From: Avichristensenella sp031549905
GTDB lineage: Bacteria > Bacillota > Clostridia > Christensenellales > Aristaeellaceae
Direction: 5' to 3'
NCBI GenBank assembly: GCA_031549905.1
Contig: JAVBPC010000041.1
Coordinates: 1 to 64,000, forward strand
Length of the DNA stretch: 64,000 bases
Part shown: positions 34,937-44,011 of the stretch, in pieces
Layout of the letters: the number at the start of each line of letters is the position of its first letter
Position numbering within the stretch: the first letter of the stretch is position 1
Position numbers and translations under genes: made by a program
The notes under the pieces: model-generated
The model's input: the letters and a program-made list of their open reading frames with translations, nothing else
What the model was told of the DNA's origin: nothing
Databases searched by the model: none

Positions 34937-37195
34937 ATGCCCCTTCGCAAACACTTTGAAAGAATTCGCTCCCGGCGTTTCTATGTCCGGCTCTATCTTG
35001 CTTTTGCATCCGCCGCCGTGTTCATCAGTCTTCTGTCAATATGGGGCTTTTATTATGGCGCGCGTGAGGATATGATTGAAAGTGAGCGCAGGGTGAGCCG
35101 CGACCTGCTGACGCAAATCCGCTACAACCTGCAAACACTCGATGAAATGAACCGCACGTTGTGCTTTACCATCCTTGGCAGCAACGAGGCGCAAGGATTG
35201 CTCTATACCACGCAGGAGGACAATTACAACCTGATGCTGCTGCGAAACCGGTTGGAAAGCAGCCTGCGCAGCAACCCGTTCGTGCATTCTGTGTACCTTT
35301 ATAACAGCTCCCGGGATGTCTACTACTCTACCTTCCGTTCTTTTCACTATGTTGATGATGGCTTTTTGCAGAGCATAGAAGCTGGTCTTTTAAGGCCGAA
35401 CCTGAAGCCGTTGGTGCGCGAAGCGGACGGTCAAATCGTGCTGACATATGGCCTAGGCGAGCTTTTTGGGCGGACCGAGAAGGATGTAGCAATTTACGTC
35501 AACGTTAATCTCGATTTTTTGTTGAACAACATGGATGCGTTTTCACAGGGGCATCTGCTTATTTTGGACGACCGGTTACAACCCATCCGCCGCCTGGGAA
35601 CATCCGCCGATGTGCCCGACGCGGTGCTGGACGCGCTTACACGCGCGCTAACGAATGGCGCGGACATGAACGAGGCAGTGCTTTTGTCGCTGGATGTTCC
35701 TGGAGAAGGACGCCACATCGCCACGGTACTCCGCGCGGACGGCATCGACTGGACGCTGGCGCGGATACAACCCTACCGCGAGGTTTTTCCTCGGACGGTG
35801 CGCCTGCGCGTAATGATGCTTGCGATCGGCGGTGCGGTGTTACTGGTGATCGTTGTGCTGTACGCATGGATTTCCCGGCGTATGTACCAGCCGATCCGGG
35901 GCGTCCTGAGCCAAGTAACCGGCACCGCTGATCTGCATGGCGAGGATGAGTTTGCGTACCTGGCGCGCTTTTACGGTGACATGCGTGAGGAACTGTCCGC
36001 ACTGCAGAGCGCATGGGAAAACCGGCCACTCCTTTCGGATTTGTCGGCACAGAAGCTGATCACGGAGAGCCGATTGATGAACTCAGACGAAATTGTCGCG
36101 CTAGTGAAGGAATACGCACTGCCAATTGAGCTGGATCAACCCATGACGCTGATGCTTTTTTCAACGGATGACTATTCACAACTGCCCGCTGCGTTCTCCG
36201 CGGATGCCGACCACTCACTCGTGCTGTTCGGCCTGCGTAACATGCTCGAAGAGCTCCTGGGCCAAGAAGCGCCATTTGTCTCCACCTCCACGGAAAGCGC
36301 CACGCTTGCGGTACTCCTGAATGCTGCAGACGCAGACGCCATGCGGCTGGTGGAACGGGCGAACGCGTTTCAGTCCGCAGCGCTGCAGACATTTAACCTA
36401 ACCATCGCAGTGGCAATCAGCGCGCCCATTGCATCCCCGGTAGCCATCTCCGACACATATGCCCGAACGGCAAGGCGGCTGCGCGACCGCTTCATCCTCG
36501 GCAAGGACGCCGTGATGGCCGGGGAAGGCGAAGTGGGGCGAGCTGTACCGGACGCGCTGGAGAGAATGCAGCGGCTGAAGGCCGCAGTGCAAACAGGCAA
36601 TGCACAGGGTGCCAAAACGGAAGCGGGCCAGGTGTTTGACCAATGGAGAACGCAGCACACCGATGATGTCCTTCCCCAGATCATCCGACTGCAGCAGGCG
36701 CTGCACGAGGGGTTCGTGGTGCTCAATGGCACGCGTAGCGATCCCATCGACTGTTCAGAACTGCTCCGCGATGTGCGGGATATCCAGCGGTACACACTTT
36801 CGGCGTACCGTACGCAAGTGATGGAGGCACTGGGGCGAATCGGACAAGCAGAGCCGGCTAGCCCCCTCCGGGCGGAAACGTTGGCCGACGATATCCAAGC
36901 TATCATCACACGGGATTACGGAGATGCTATGCTCTGTGCCGCCTCCATAGCGGATCGGCTAGGTATTTCCCCCGCGTATGCCGGGCGGGTGTTCAATCAG
37001 CGCATGAGCATGAGCATCCCGGAATATATCAACCAGGTTCGCCTGGAAAAGGCGGCTGCGTGGCTGGCAGCTTCCGACCTGACGGTGGCGGAGATTACCC
37101 GGCGTGTGGGGTATACCAGTGAGAGTTATTTTTTCAAGCTGTTCAAGGCGCGCTACGGCACGACGCCGCGGAGTTATGGGACATGCAGGACGTGA
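34937..37195 (+). CDS. Membrane-bound AraC-type regulator with Cache-like sensor
   Basis: This 752-residue one-component regulator joins an outside sensor to DNA binding. It has a TM helix at residues 20-40, an extracytoplasmic dCache-like sensor to about 285, a second TM near 290-312, a HAMP-like linker, a degenerate middle region of about 300 residues, and a C-terminal AraC pair of helix-turn-helix motifs (SIADRLGISPAYAGRVFNQ and VAEITRRVGYTSESYFFKLF). Such proteins control the adjacent LplB/YtcP/binding-protein operon and respond to its sugar. GGGGAGG eight bases upstream supports the start. It contrasts with the first sugar locus, where the same task is split between a kinase and a response regulator. 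Confidence 0.87.
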   Translation: MPLRKHFERIRSRRFYVRLYLAFASAAVFISLLSIWGFYYGAREDMIESERRVSRDLLTQIRYNLQTLDEMNRTLCFTILGSNEAQGLLYTTQEDNYNLMLLRNRLESSLRSNPFVHSVYLYNSSRDVYYSTFRSFHYVDDGFLQSIEAGLLRPNLKPLVREADGQIVLTYGLGELFGRTEKDVAIYVNVNLDFLLNNMDAFSQGHLLILDDRLQPIRRLGTSADVPDAVLDALTRALTNGADMNEAVLLSLDVPGEGRHIATVLRADGIDWTLARIQPYREVFPRTVRLRVMMLAIGGAVLLVIVVLYAWISRRMYQPIRGVLSQVTGTADLHGEDEFAYLARFYGDMREELSALQSAWENRPLLSDLSAQKLITESRLMNSDEIVALVKEYALPIELDQPMTLMLFSTDDYSQLPAAFSADADHSLVLFGLRNMLEELLGQEAPFVSTSTESATLAVLLNAADADAMRLVERANAFQSAALQTFNLTIAVAISAPIASPVAISDTYARTARRLRDRFILGKDAVMAGEGEVGRAVPDALERMQRLKAAVQTGNAQGAKTEAGQVFDQWRTQHTDDVLPQIIRLQQALHEGFVVLNGTRSDPIDCSELLRDVRDIQRYTLSAYRTQVMEALGRIGQAEPASPLRAETLADDIQAIITRDYGDAMLCAASIADRLGISPAYAGRVFNQRMSMSIPEYINQVRLEKAAAWLAASDLTVAEITRRVGYTSESYFFKLFKARYGTTPRSYGTCRT

Positions 37196-37380
37196 TGGGT
37201 GTATCGCCTGTTTTCAGAAGCTGCGTTATGATTCGATGACGGGACACGGTATGAAAAAGACTTTTGAAGCCATGATGACATAATCACACCAGGCATGCTT
37301 ATACAAGCAATGACCAAAGCGATGCTGTGGCTGTTGGGGTAGCTTGGGCCCTTACGAAAGGTATTAAAGGAGGCTGGGCC

Positions 37381-37488
37381 ATGATCAAACGCAAGTTATA
37401 GCTTAAGGATTGGCGGGCAGCAACCCTCACCCATTTGGACATTGGTCATAGAATGATGTATGGCCGAATCCAAGCAAGGGGGTGTTGA
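37381..37488 (+). pseudogene. Small reading frame with an in-frame TAG, upstream of the DUF6870 gene
   Basis: A strong AAAGGAGG site precedes ATG 37381, which reads MIKRKL and then TAG at 37399-37401. The same frame continues with LKDWRAATLTHLDIGHRMMY up to TGA at 37486, two bases before the DUF6870 start. The good ribosome site and the coding-like continuation suggest a small gene of about 35 codons broken by one nonsense change, or else a short translated leader. No family is recognised. Confidence 0.3.
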
Positions 37489-37489
37489 T

Positions 37490-37753
37490 ATGTATACCGC
37501 CGAGCAAATGGAGCAAATGCGTGATGTTGATATCACGACGGTTGATAAAAACGAATTGGTAGACATCGCCACCCTGCAGATTGATGCTTTTGCTCCCATC
37601 GAAACACGGGCAAGCGCTTTTTTTGAGCAGATAAAGAACCCCTATGCATTCCGCGTGGGGACTACCGCGGTGAAGATAGAGTTCACACCAGGGGGCAAGC
37701 CGCTACACGACTCTTTGCTCGTTTACTTTACCACACTTCGCCAGGACTGTTAA
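37490..37753 (+). CDS. Small DUF6870-like protein
   Basis: The 87-residue protein has the pattern MYTAEQMEQMRDVDITTVDK, then an EIKxP-like segment (FEQIKNPYAFRVGTTAVKIE). Proteins of this kind (DUF6870, from memory) are found next to large serine recombinases in mobile elements of Clostridia, as here. I took the ATG at 37490, preceded by AAGGGGG; an ATG 30 bases upstream lacks a site. Function is unknown; association with the recombinase suggests a part in the element's maintenance or excision. Confidence 0.65.
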   Translation: MYTAEQMEQMRDVDITTVDKNELVDIATLQIDAFAPIETRASAFFEQIKNPYAFRVGTTAVKIEFTPGGKPLHDSLLVYFTTLRQDC

Positions 37754-37823
37754 GTACCTGGCTTTCTTTGCTTTTGGCAAACCAAACGATTTTTATCTTA
37801 CGTGCAGCAGAATAGGAGGCAGT

Positions 37824-39485
37824 ATGGCAAGGATAAGAAAGACCATTACCGCAGCTGCTCTCAGCCCAGATAAACAATGGCTGGTTGCTGTGTATATCAG
37901 GCTATCCAGAGAAGACGGTGAAGATGAAAGCCTAAGCGTCATCAACCAAAAAAAGATCATCGCGGAGTATGTCGAACAGCACTTCGACAACAATCATGCG
38001 GTTGTGGATTTTTATGTAGACGATGGCATTACGGGAACAGACCAAGATAGACCCGACTTCAAGCGCATGATAAGAGACATCGAGGCAGGACGTGTCAATT
38101 GTGTGATTTGCAAGACCCTATCACGGGCCTTCCGCAACTATTCTGACCAAGGCTATTTCCTTGAGGACTTTTTTCCACGGTACAAGACACGCTTTATCTC
38201 CATTGGCGGACCCCATGTAGACAGCCATATTCATCCCGAAGCAATCAGCGGACTTGAGGTCCCCATTACCGGCCTGATGAACGATCGCTATGCCGCAAGA
38301 ACATCGGAAGATGTTCGCAGAACGTTCAACACAAAAAGAAGGAAGGGCGAGTTCATCGGTGCATTTGCACCATATGGTTATAGCAAAGATCCTGACAATA
38401 AAAATCATCTCATCATAGATGATGAAGCTGCGCAAACTGTTCGCGATATCTACCGCTGGTATGTTTATGATGGTATGACCAAAGAGGGGATCAAACGCCA
38501 TCTTAACCATCTTGGTATCCCCAATCCCACTTCATACAAACGTGGTAAGGGATTGAATTTCAACACCCCGAAGACATCAATGAATGATGGGCTGTGGGAT
38601 ACGCTAACTATATCCCGCTTCTTGCAGAACAAGGTATACTTGGGCCATATGGTGCAAGGGAAGCAGATGGTGGTAAGCTACAAGGTGCATGACAAAGTTT
38701 CAATGCCGGAAAGCGAATGGTTTTTCAAGGGCAATACCCATGATGCAATTATCTCACAGGCGTTGTATGATCAGGCGCAGGATATAGCGCGCCGTGATAC
38801 GCGTGCGCCCAGTGGGAACAATACAGTATACCTTTTATCGGGGTTTGTACGCTGCGCTGATTGCCAGAAAGCGCTTCATAGGCGTGCAAACAACCGGGGT
38901 TTTACGTACTACTACTGCCGCACATTTGAAAAATCGAAAGACAAATGTGCAAAGCACTCTGTACGCGAAGATTTACTTGTCAAAGCAGTGTTTGCTGCTA
39001 TCCAAATGCAGACATTGATCGTGGAACAACTCGTCGATACCCTAGAAAAAATCAATGCAGTTCCTGCTGTGCAAACGAAGTCCACACGAATCGACGCCCT
39101 GCTCAGCACTAGGAAACAAGAACATGACAAGCTTCGCTCTGCATCTTCTGACCTCTATCTTGATTGGAAGAGCGGGACGATTTCCAAAGAGGACTATCTG
39201 TTCATGAAATCGAAGTTCGATTCCCAGATCGAGCAGTTGAATCACAATATTGCAGCCCTGGAGATGGAAAGGAAACAGCTTAGCGTCGGCATCCAGACAA
39301 AGGATAACCCAATCTTCACGCATTACCTTGAACGCCGAACCATTCAGGAACTCAATAGGGGGTTGCTTGCCTCCTTGGTTGATACCATATTCGTGCATGC
39401 AGACAAGAGTATCACAGTTCGGTTCAAGCATGCGGATCAGTTTGAAAGGTTAGTGGCGTATATAGATGAGCATAAACGAAGCTGA
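37824..39485 (+). CDS. Large serine recombinase
   Basis: This 553-residue site-specific recombinase has an N-terminal resolvase domain with the catalytic Ser28 in VYIRLSREDG, the R/D motifs of the active site (TGTDQDRPDFKRMIRDIEAG, CKTLSRAFRN), the DNA-binding recombinase domain (about 170-290), a zinc-ribbon (CADC ... CRTF ... KC at about 345-385) and a coiled-coil C-terminal region. Enzymes of this type integrate and excise mobile elements at attP/attB sites, usually next to their own gene. About 225 bases downstream a collagen-like gene is cut at its 5' side, which may mark such a site. Lower GC than its surroundings supports foreign origin. Confidence 0.9.
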   Translation: MARIRKTITAAALSPDKQWLVAVYIRLSREDGEDESLSVINQKKIIAEYVEQHFDNNHAVVDFYVDDGITGTDQDRPDFKRMIRDIEAGRVNCVICKTLSRAFRNYSDQGYFLEDFFPRYKTRFISIGGPHVDSHIHPEAISGLEVPITGLMNDRYAARTSEDVRRTFNTKRRKGEFIGAFAPYGYSKDPDNKNHLIIDDEAAQTVRDIYRWYVYDGMTKEGIKRHLNHLGIPNPTSYKRGKGLNFNTPKTSMNDGLWDTLTISRFLQNKVYLGHMVQGKQMVVSYKVHDKVSMPESEWFFKGNTHDAIISQALYDQAQDIARRDTRAPSGNNTVYLLSGFVRCADCQKALHRRANNRGFTYYYCRTFEKSKDKCAKHSVREDLLVKAVFAAIQMQTLIVEQLVDTLEKINAVPAVQTKSTRIDALLSTRKQEHDKLRSASSDLYLDWKSGTISKEDYLFMKSKFDSQIEQLNHNIAALEMERKQLSVGIQTKDNPIFTHYLERRTIQELNRGLLASLVDTIFVHADKSITVRFKHADQFERLVAYIDEHKRS

Positions 39486-39703
39486 TGCTGCCGAAAGTAT
39501 TCACATTATGCGCTTGGTGCGAGTGGCTTGGAGCAATTTTCGGAATCATTCGGAATGGATTTTCCGGAGTTTTACCGTTTCGCTAAGCCGAGGGAGCAAG
39601 GTGTAGCAGCGCTGCGCCGCGTTGACGTATGAACAGGCGGTTTTTCAAAGGGCAATAAACCCATAATGCTTTATTCCCCACGAAACCAAGAAAGTGTGTA
39701 TAA

Positions 39704-40468
39704 CTATCTGCCCCCACGGGTGCCGACGGCGCTGACGGCGCCACCGGACCCACTGGCCCCACCGGTGCCACCGGTGCCACCGGTGCCGACGGTGCTGTCG
39801 GCGCAACAGGCGCTACCGGACCCACTGGCCCCACGGGTGCCGACGGCGCGACTGGCGCTGACGGCGCCACCGGACCCACTGGCCCGACCGGCCCGACTGG
39901 TCCGACCGGTGCCGACGGTGCTGTCGGCGCTACCGGCGCCACCGGTGCCGACGGCGCAACCGGCCCCACCGGCCCGACCGGCCCCACCGGCCCGACCGGC
40001 CTGCAGGGCCTCCAGGGTGAACAAGGTCTCCCTGGCTCCCAGGTGAGCACCGTCTATGTCTACAGCGACGCGTGCGAGTGCTATGCCCCAGACGAAGCCA
40101 TCACCTTCAACCAGGATCCGATCCCGGCGTTCCCGGTGCTCGGCATGTCCTTCAGCGCCCCGGATACGATGAACCTGACGCTGCCGGGCCTCTACCGCGT
40201 GGATTACACCTTCACGCCCAAGTGCGTAGGCACCACGCTGGCCGTGTTCCTGGATGATGAAGAACTGCCCGGCTCGCGCTTCTGCGCCACCATCGCGCCC
40301 AGCGAGCTTGTCGGCCATGTCTTCTTCCTGCTGGGCACGACCGATGTGCCGGTATCCCTGACGCTGCGCAACGTGGGTGAGCATCACGCTGAAACGCAGT
40401 GCTGCCATGACTGCCGCGGTGCCGTCAAGGCCAGCCTGCTGTGCACGGCCATCGTCGTAGCCACCTAA
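39704..40468 (+). pseudogene. 5'-truncated collagen-like protein gene with C-terminal jelly-roll-like domain
   Basis: From 39719 the frame reads 36 perfect Gly-X-Y triplets (GAD, GAT, GPT, GAV, then GLQ, GEQ, GLP, GSQ), followed by a 142-residue cysteine-containing domain (STVYVYSDACECYAPDE to LLCTAIVVAT) like the C-terminal, C1q/BclA-type domains of Clostridium collagen-like surface or exosporium proteins. Upstream the frame hits TAA at 39701 and there is no ATG, RBS or N-terminal region, so the start of the gene is missing. Threonine fills many Y positions, which in such proteins are O-glycosylated. Truncation lies beside the serine recombinase. The call as a broken gene assumes the assembly is right. 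Confidence 0.75.
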
Positions 40469-40529
40469 TACAGAAGATAAACAGTACAAAAGATTGCTGA
40501 CACAAAAGATAGCACAAAAGCAAAACAGA

Positions 40530-40557
40530 AATCCGGCGCCTAGCGCGCCGGATTTTT
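40530..40557 (+). terminator. Convergent terminator shared by the collagen-like gene and the Pel operon
   Basis: AATCCGGCGC (40530-40539) and GCGCCGGATT (40545-40554) form a 10-bp stem with a 5-base loop, followed by a T run on the plus strand. The flippase stop codon (40542-40540) falls in the loop, and one arm encodes its last residues (NPAR), so on the minus strand the hairpin also ends the Pel operon. Confidence 0.8.
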
Positions 40558-41997
40558 GCTTGTTAAGCGCGCCAGCATGCCCCGCGCACTCTGCCAAAAA
40601 GCAAGAATCATCTTCCAGTTATAATAGAAAAACAGCGCCGTGCCCGCCAGCACCGCAAGGGGCATCCACTGAATCGGCAGCAGGTAGTACGCACCCGTAA
40701 ACGCGCCTATCCACAGCATCAGCCCCGCAAACAGCTTCCTGTCCACGGTGATGGGCATCACATCCTTCAGATCGCGGATGCGCAGCAGCCAGATCAGCGC
40801 ATAGCTTAGCACCGACCCCAAAAGCGCCGCATACGCGCCCAAAGGCCGCACCAGCACCAGCACAAACAGGATGTTGAACGCGCTGCCCCACAGCACCGTT
40901 ACAAATGATCCCACCGTGCGCTGTGAAACCAGATACCCCGTACTCATGAACACCATAAATGCCTCAAACAGCGAAATAAGGTAAACCAGGGGGATGTACC
41001 GCGCCGCGCCGATGAACTCGCTGCCCAGCATAAAGGGCACAATGTACGGCGTCACCGGCAAGATAATTAGCAGCATCGTCATGATAAAGCGCATGTAGCC
41101 CGCGAATGTGCCGGCGTAAAACGCCTTGTCGCCCTCCGCGCCGCTTTGGCGGATGGCGCTTTCCTGCCATGCCAGCTGGAACACGCTGGTCATGGCGTAC
41201 AGCACAAAGCTAAACTTATACGCCATGTTGTACACGCCAACCACCGTCATCCCCAGCGCCGCCACCATGATGTAGCGGTTTACCTGCGTCACCGACCACA
41301 CGCTGACCGACTGCGGAATCAGCGGCGCGGAAAAGGCAAGCACCGCGCGCGCCGTCTCTTTTTTGACTGCACGAACCGAAAGATACTGCCGCACTTTCAG
41401 TTTCCATTCAAATCCCAGCGCAGCAACGAAGGGCGCGGCAGCCCCCGCGATCAGCAGCGCTTCCGTCGTCATGTGAAACACCAGCAGCAGCGCCAGCTGA
41501 AGCCCCAGCAGCGTCACCGTGTGCAGCACGCCCATCGTCATGTACAGCGTGTTCGCGCCAAAGCATCTGGCAATCTTCTGATAATAAAAATACGCGACCG
41601 ATCCCGTAAAATAGAGAAACAGCAGCCACGGGTACTGTATAAAGTCAAACAGCCATGTACCGAAAACCAGCAGCGCGCCAAAGCCCGCGATGCCGGCTGC
41701 GCACAGCGCGCCCACGGTGGAGATATACGCCGGCCTGTCACGCGGGGATGCGCCGATCAGCATGCGAAACAGCGCCTCCATAGATTGCAGCGTCAGCACA
41801 GGGATCAGCACCAGAATGGCGTTGTACGCCAGATCGAAATACGCGTATTCTTCGGCCCTAAGCTGCCTGGTGATGATCGGCACAATGAAAAACTGCAAAA
41901 CGCTGGTGCCCATGGAGCCGACAAAGTACACCAGCGTTCCCTTGATCAGCCCCATTTCGCGTTTGGGCGCGCTCCGCTTTGGCTTTGCTTCCTCCAT
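40540..41997 (-). CDS. Polysaccharide flippase-like membrane protein (Wzx/MATE type)
   Basis: This 485-residue membrane protein has about 12-14 transmembrane helices and belongs to the Wzx/MOP exporter superfamily (N-terminal KGTLVYFVGSMGTSVLQFFI, then PIITRQLRAEEYAYFD). Such proteins flip polyprenyl-linked glycans across the membrane. It is distinct from PelG in the same operon. The start at 41997 has an AAGGGA site and lies two bases after the GT2 stop. A lipid-linked sugar flippase is not part of the known Pel systems; with the DPM1-like GT2 and the GT-C-like protein it suggests a lipid-linked branch of the pathway. Confidence 0.82.
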   Translation of the reverse strand: MEEAKPKRSAPKREMGLIKGTLVYFVGSMGTSVLQFFIVPIITRQLRAEEYAYFDLAYNAILVLIPVLTLQSMEALFRMLIGASPRDRPAYISTVGALCAAGIAGFGALLVFGTWLFDFIQYPWLLFLYFTGSVAYFYYQKIARCFGANTLYMTMGVLHTVTLLGLQLALLLVFHMTTEALLIAGAAAPFVAALGFEWKLKVRQYLSVRAVKKETARAVLAFSAPLIPQSVSVWSVTQVNRYIMVAALGMTVVGVYNMAYKFSFVLYAMTSVFQLAWQESAIRQSGAEGDKAFYAGTFAGYMRFIMTMLLIILPVTPYIVPFMLGSEFIGAARYIPLVYLISLFEAFMVFMSTGYLVSQRTVGSFVTVLWGSAFNILFVLVLVRPLGAYAALLGSVLSYALIWLLRIRDLKDVMPITVDRKLFAGLMLWIGAFTGAYYLLPIQWMPLAVLAGTALFFYYNWKMILAFWQSARGMLARLTSKNPAR

Positions 41998-41999
41998 CG

Positions 42000-42758
42000 C
42001 TATCCCTTGCCCCCCACGCGCCTGCGCCGCCTTTTGGCCATTTTTTCCCGGATGATCACAATCATTGTGCCCAGCATCATCTTGCATAGGTACACCACCG
42101 GTTTTAGCGCTGAATGCATGCTTTCGCCGGCGGCCCTCTCATGCATCAGCGCCGGAAACTCTTCTATTACAAAGTCATTCAGCAGCATCTGGATGATCAT
42201 ATTCATATCGGGGTATTCATAGTGAAAATTGTTAAACCGGGAGTAGAACTCAAACGCCCGCTCCGACAGCGCCTGCAGGCCCGATGTGGGGTCGGTGATC
42301 ACCCGCCCCGTCGCAAATTTGATGATCCAGCGGAAGATGCGGATCACCAGCATCCTGGGCTTTGATATGGGAAAGGATTTCGCCCCCGGCAGAAACCTGG
42401 AACCGATCAGGATATCGATCGGCGGCTGACGCTCGCTTAGCATGATATCCATCATCGTTTGCAGGTTGGCGATGTCATGCTGCGCATCGCCGTCTATCTG
42501 CAAAACGTATTTGTACCCGTGGCGCAGCGCGTACTTATACCCTACCTGCAGCGCCGTGCCGTACCCCATGTTGTACACATGCGTCAGCACCAGCGCGCCC
42601 ATGTCGTACGCGATGCGGCCCGTGGCGTCGTAAGAGCCGTCGTTGACCACCAGCAGGTCGGCCACCTGGCAGATGGGTGATTCCGAAAGGCCCTGTATCA
42701 GCCCGCCCAGCGATGCTTCTTCATTATAGGCGGGTATGATCAGCAATACTTCCTTCAT
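42000..42758 (-). CDS. GT2 glycosyltransferase, polyprenyl-phosphate sugar synthase type (DPM1-like)
   Basis: This 252-residue enzyme has the GT2 fold with IIPAYNEEASLGGLI, LVVNDGSYDATG, the DxD motif in QIDGDAQHD and GSRFLPGAKS, matching the DPM1/DPS-like group that transfers a sugar from a nucleotide donor to undecaprenyl or dolichyl phosphate. A basic C-terminal tail (KRRRRR) follows a short hydrophobic stretch and could anchor it to the membrane. Its product would be the donor for membrane GT-C enzymes such as the one encoded at 48519. The start overlaps the upstream GT4 stop (ATGA). The sugar transferred is unknown. Confidence 0.85.
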   Translation of the reverse strand: MKEVLLIIPAYNEEASLGGLIQGLSESPICQVADLLVVNDGSYDATGRIAYDMGALVLTHVYNMGYGTALQVGYKYALRHGYKYVLQIDGDAQHDIANLQTMMDIMLSERQPPIDILIGSRFLPGAKSFPISKPRMLVIRIFRWIIKFATGRVITDPTSGLQALSERAFEFYSRFNNFHYEYPDMNMIIQMLLNDFVIEEFPALMHERAAGESMHSALKPVVYLCKMMLGTMIVIIREKMAKRRRRRVGGKG

Positions 42759-44008
42759 GGCCCTTCTCCTTCTTCGGGCGGCAGTTCCCCGCCCTCCGCC
42801 AGCGCGTGCAGGTATTCCATTTCATGATCTGCCCGAAAGGCTATGCCGGAAAGGTTTGCTGTGAACGCCGCCCGAAGCGCCTCATCCCGCGCAAGGCGCA
42901 GGATCGCCTCGGCAAGCGTTTCTTCCGCCAGTGGGATCAGCAGCCCATTCACGCCGTTTTCAATCTGTTCGCGGTTGCCCGTGCAGTCGGATGCGATTAC
43001 GGGCCGCGCAAGCACCAGCGCTTCCGCCAGCGCGATGGACCAGCCCTCAAAGTGGGTGGCCTGCAGGTAGATATCCGCCTGCGCAAGGTATGGGTATGGG
43101 TTATCGCGCACGCCCATCAGCACGAAATCATCGTTCAGGCCGTTCTTTTCGATCAGGCGGATCAGCTTTTCCTTTTCCGGGCCATCGCCCAGCACATACC
43201 AGCGCGCGTCAAGGCCCGCGTCCCGCACCCACCGCAGCGCCGGGATCGCGATATCGAACGCCTTCTGCGGGTGCAACCGCGCAACCGTCACCAGGCGGAT
43301 GCCGCCGTACCCGTCGTCAAACCCCGACCCCTCCGTGGCGCGCGCGCGGATCTCCTCCGCCGGAATCCTGTTGTGAAACACCCGCGCGCGGCCTGCAAGC
43401 GCCGGGTGCGCCGCCGCGAACGAGCGCAACACATCCCGCGATACGCAGAATATGGCGTCATATACACGGTAAAACGGCGCGTTCTGCCGGGGGTTTAGCC
43501 CCGCGCGCAGGTAGTCCACATGGATGAAGGCAGCCTTCCGCCGCGCCTTCACATACCGCGCCACGAAATATGTTGCGCCGCCCTCCAGAAAGGCCACGGC
43601 AAGGTCGTATTCCGGGCCGGTCACCTGCGGCACGCTTGCACCGGCCGCATCGGCGAGCAGTTCCCAGCAGAGCTTATCCGGCTGCAACCGACGGCGCTTC
43701 GCCTGGAAAGCAAGATTTCTGGGCAGCGTGCCAAGAAACCGCGAAAGCGCAAGCGGCCTTGCCATGCTGCGCAGCACCTGCTTTCGAATCTCCGCACGGC
43801 CTTCGCCGGACAATACCGAGCCCGTATCCCATTCACCGTTCAGTACCTTCACATGCGCGGGCACATGCCGGAACATCTCCCCGCGCGGGATCAGCGAATA
43901 CAGCGATACCTGATAGCGCGCCGGGTTCAGCGCGCTAAGTAGCGCCATCAGCGTGGTTTCCGCGCCCGCGCGGCCCATCGTGTTCACCACAAACAGGATT
44001 GTGCGCAT
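42755..44008 (-). CDS. GT4 glycosyltransferase
   Basis: This 417-residue enzyme is a GT-B fold GT4 transferase: N-terminal VVNTMGRAGAETTLMALL, the nucleotide-binding part RLVTVARLHPQKAFD, and the C-terminal EX7E motif (EGWSIALAE). GT4 members retain anomeric configuration and use NDP-sugars in the cytoplasm. The region from 70 to 130 is rich in Arg and Leu without a recognised motif. It lies three bases after pelG and overlaps the GT2 gene, so it belongs to the operon. Acceptor and sugar cannot be read from the sequence. Confidence 0.87.
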   Translation of the reverse strand: MRTILFVVNTMGRAGAETTLMALLSALNPARYQVSLYSLIPRGEMFRHVPAHVKVLNGEWDTGSVLSGEGRAEIRKQVLRSMARPLALSRFLGTLPRNLAFQAKRRRLQPDKLCWELLADAAGASVPQVTGPEYDLAVAFLEGGATYFVARYVKARRKAAFIHVDYLRAGLNPRQNAPFYRVYDAIFCVSRDVLRSFAAAHPALAGRARVFHNRIPAEEIRARATEGSGFDDGYGGIRLVTVARLHPQKAFDIAIPALRWVRDAGLDARWYVLGDGPEKEKLIRLIEKNGLNDDFVLMGVRDNPYPYLAQADIYLQATHFEGWSIALAEALVLARPVIASDCTGNREQIENGVNGLLIPLAEETLAEAILRLARDEALRAAFTANLSGIAFRADHEMEYLHALAEGGELPPEEGEGP

Positions 44009-44011
44009 GGG

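Noticed and set aside
37490..39711. A complete integrated element bounded by att sites
   Set aside because: Only a recombinase and one or two tiny genes are present, and no matching left-end sequence to the cut collagen-like gene was found in the window, so element borders cannot be drawn.
39719..40042. Short tandem repeats resembling a CRISPR or minisatellite array
   Set aside because: The periodicity is nine bases and encodes Gly-X-Y triplets; there are no spacers and no cas genes.
39583..40597. Pro/Val/Ala-rich minus-strand frames opposite the collagen-like gene
   Set aside because: They are the reverse complement of the Gly-X-Y repeat; the plus frame gives perfect triplets and a folded C-terminal domain, so the antisense frames are artefacts.
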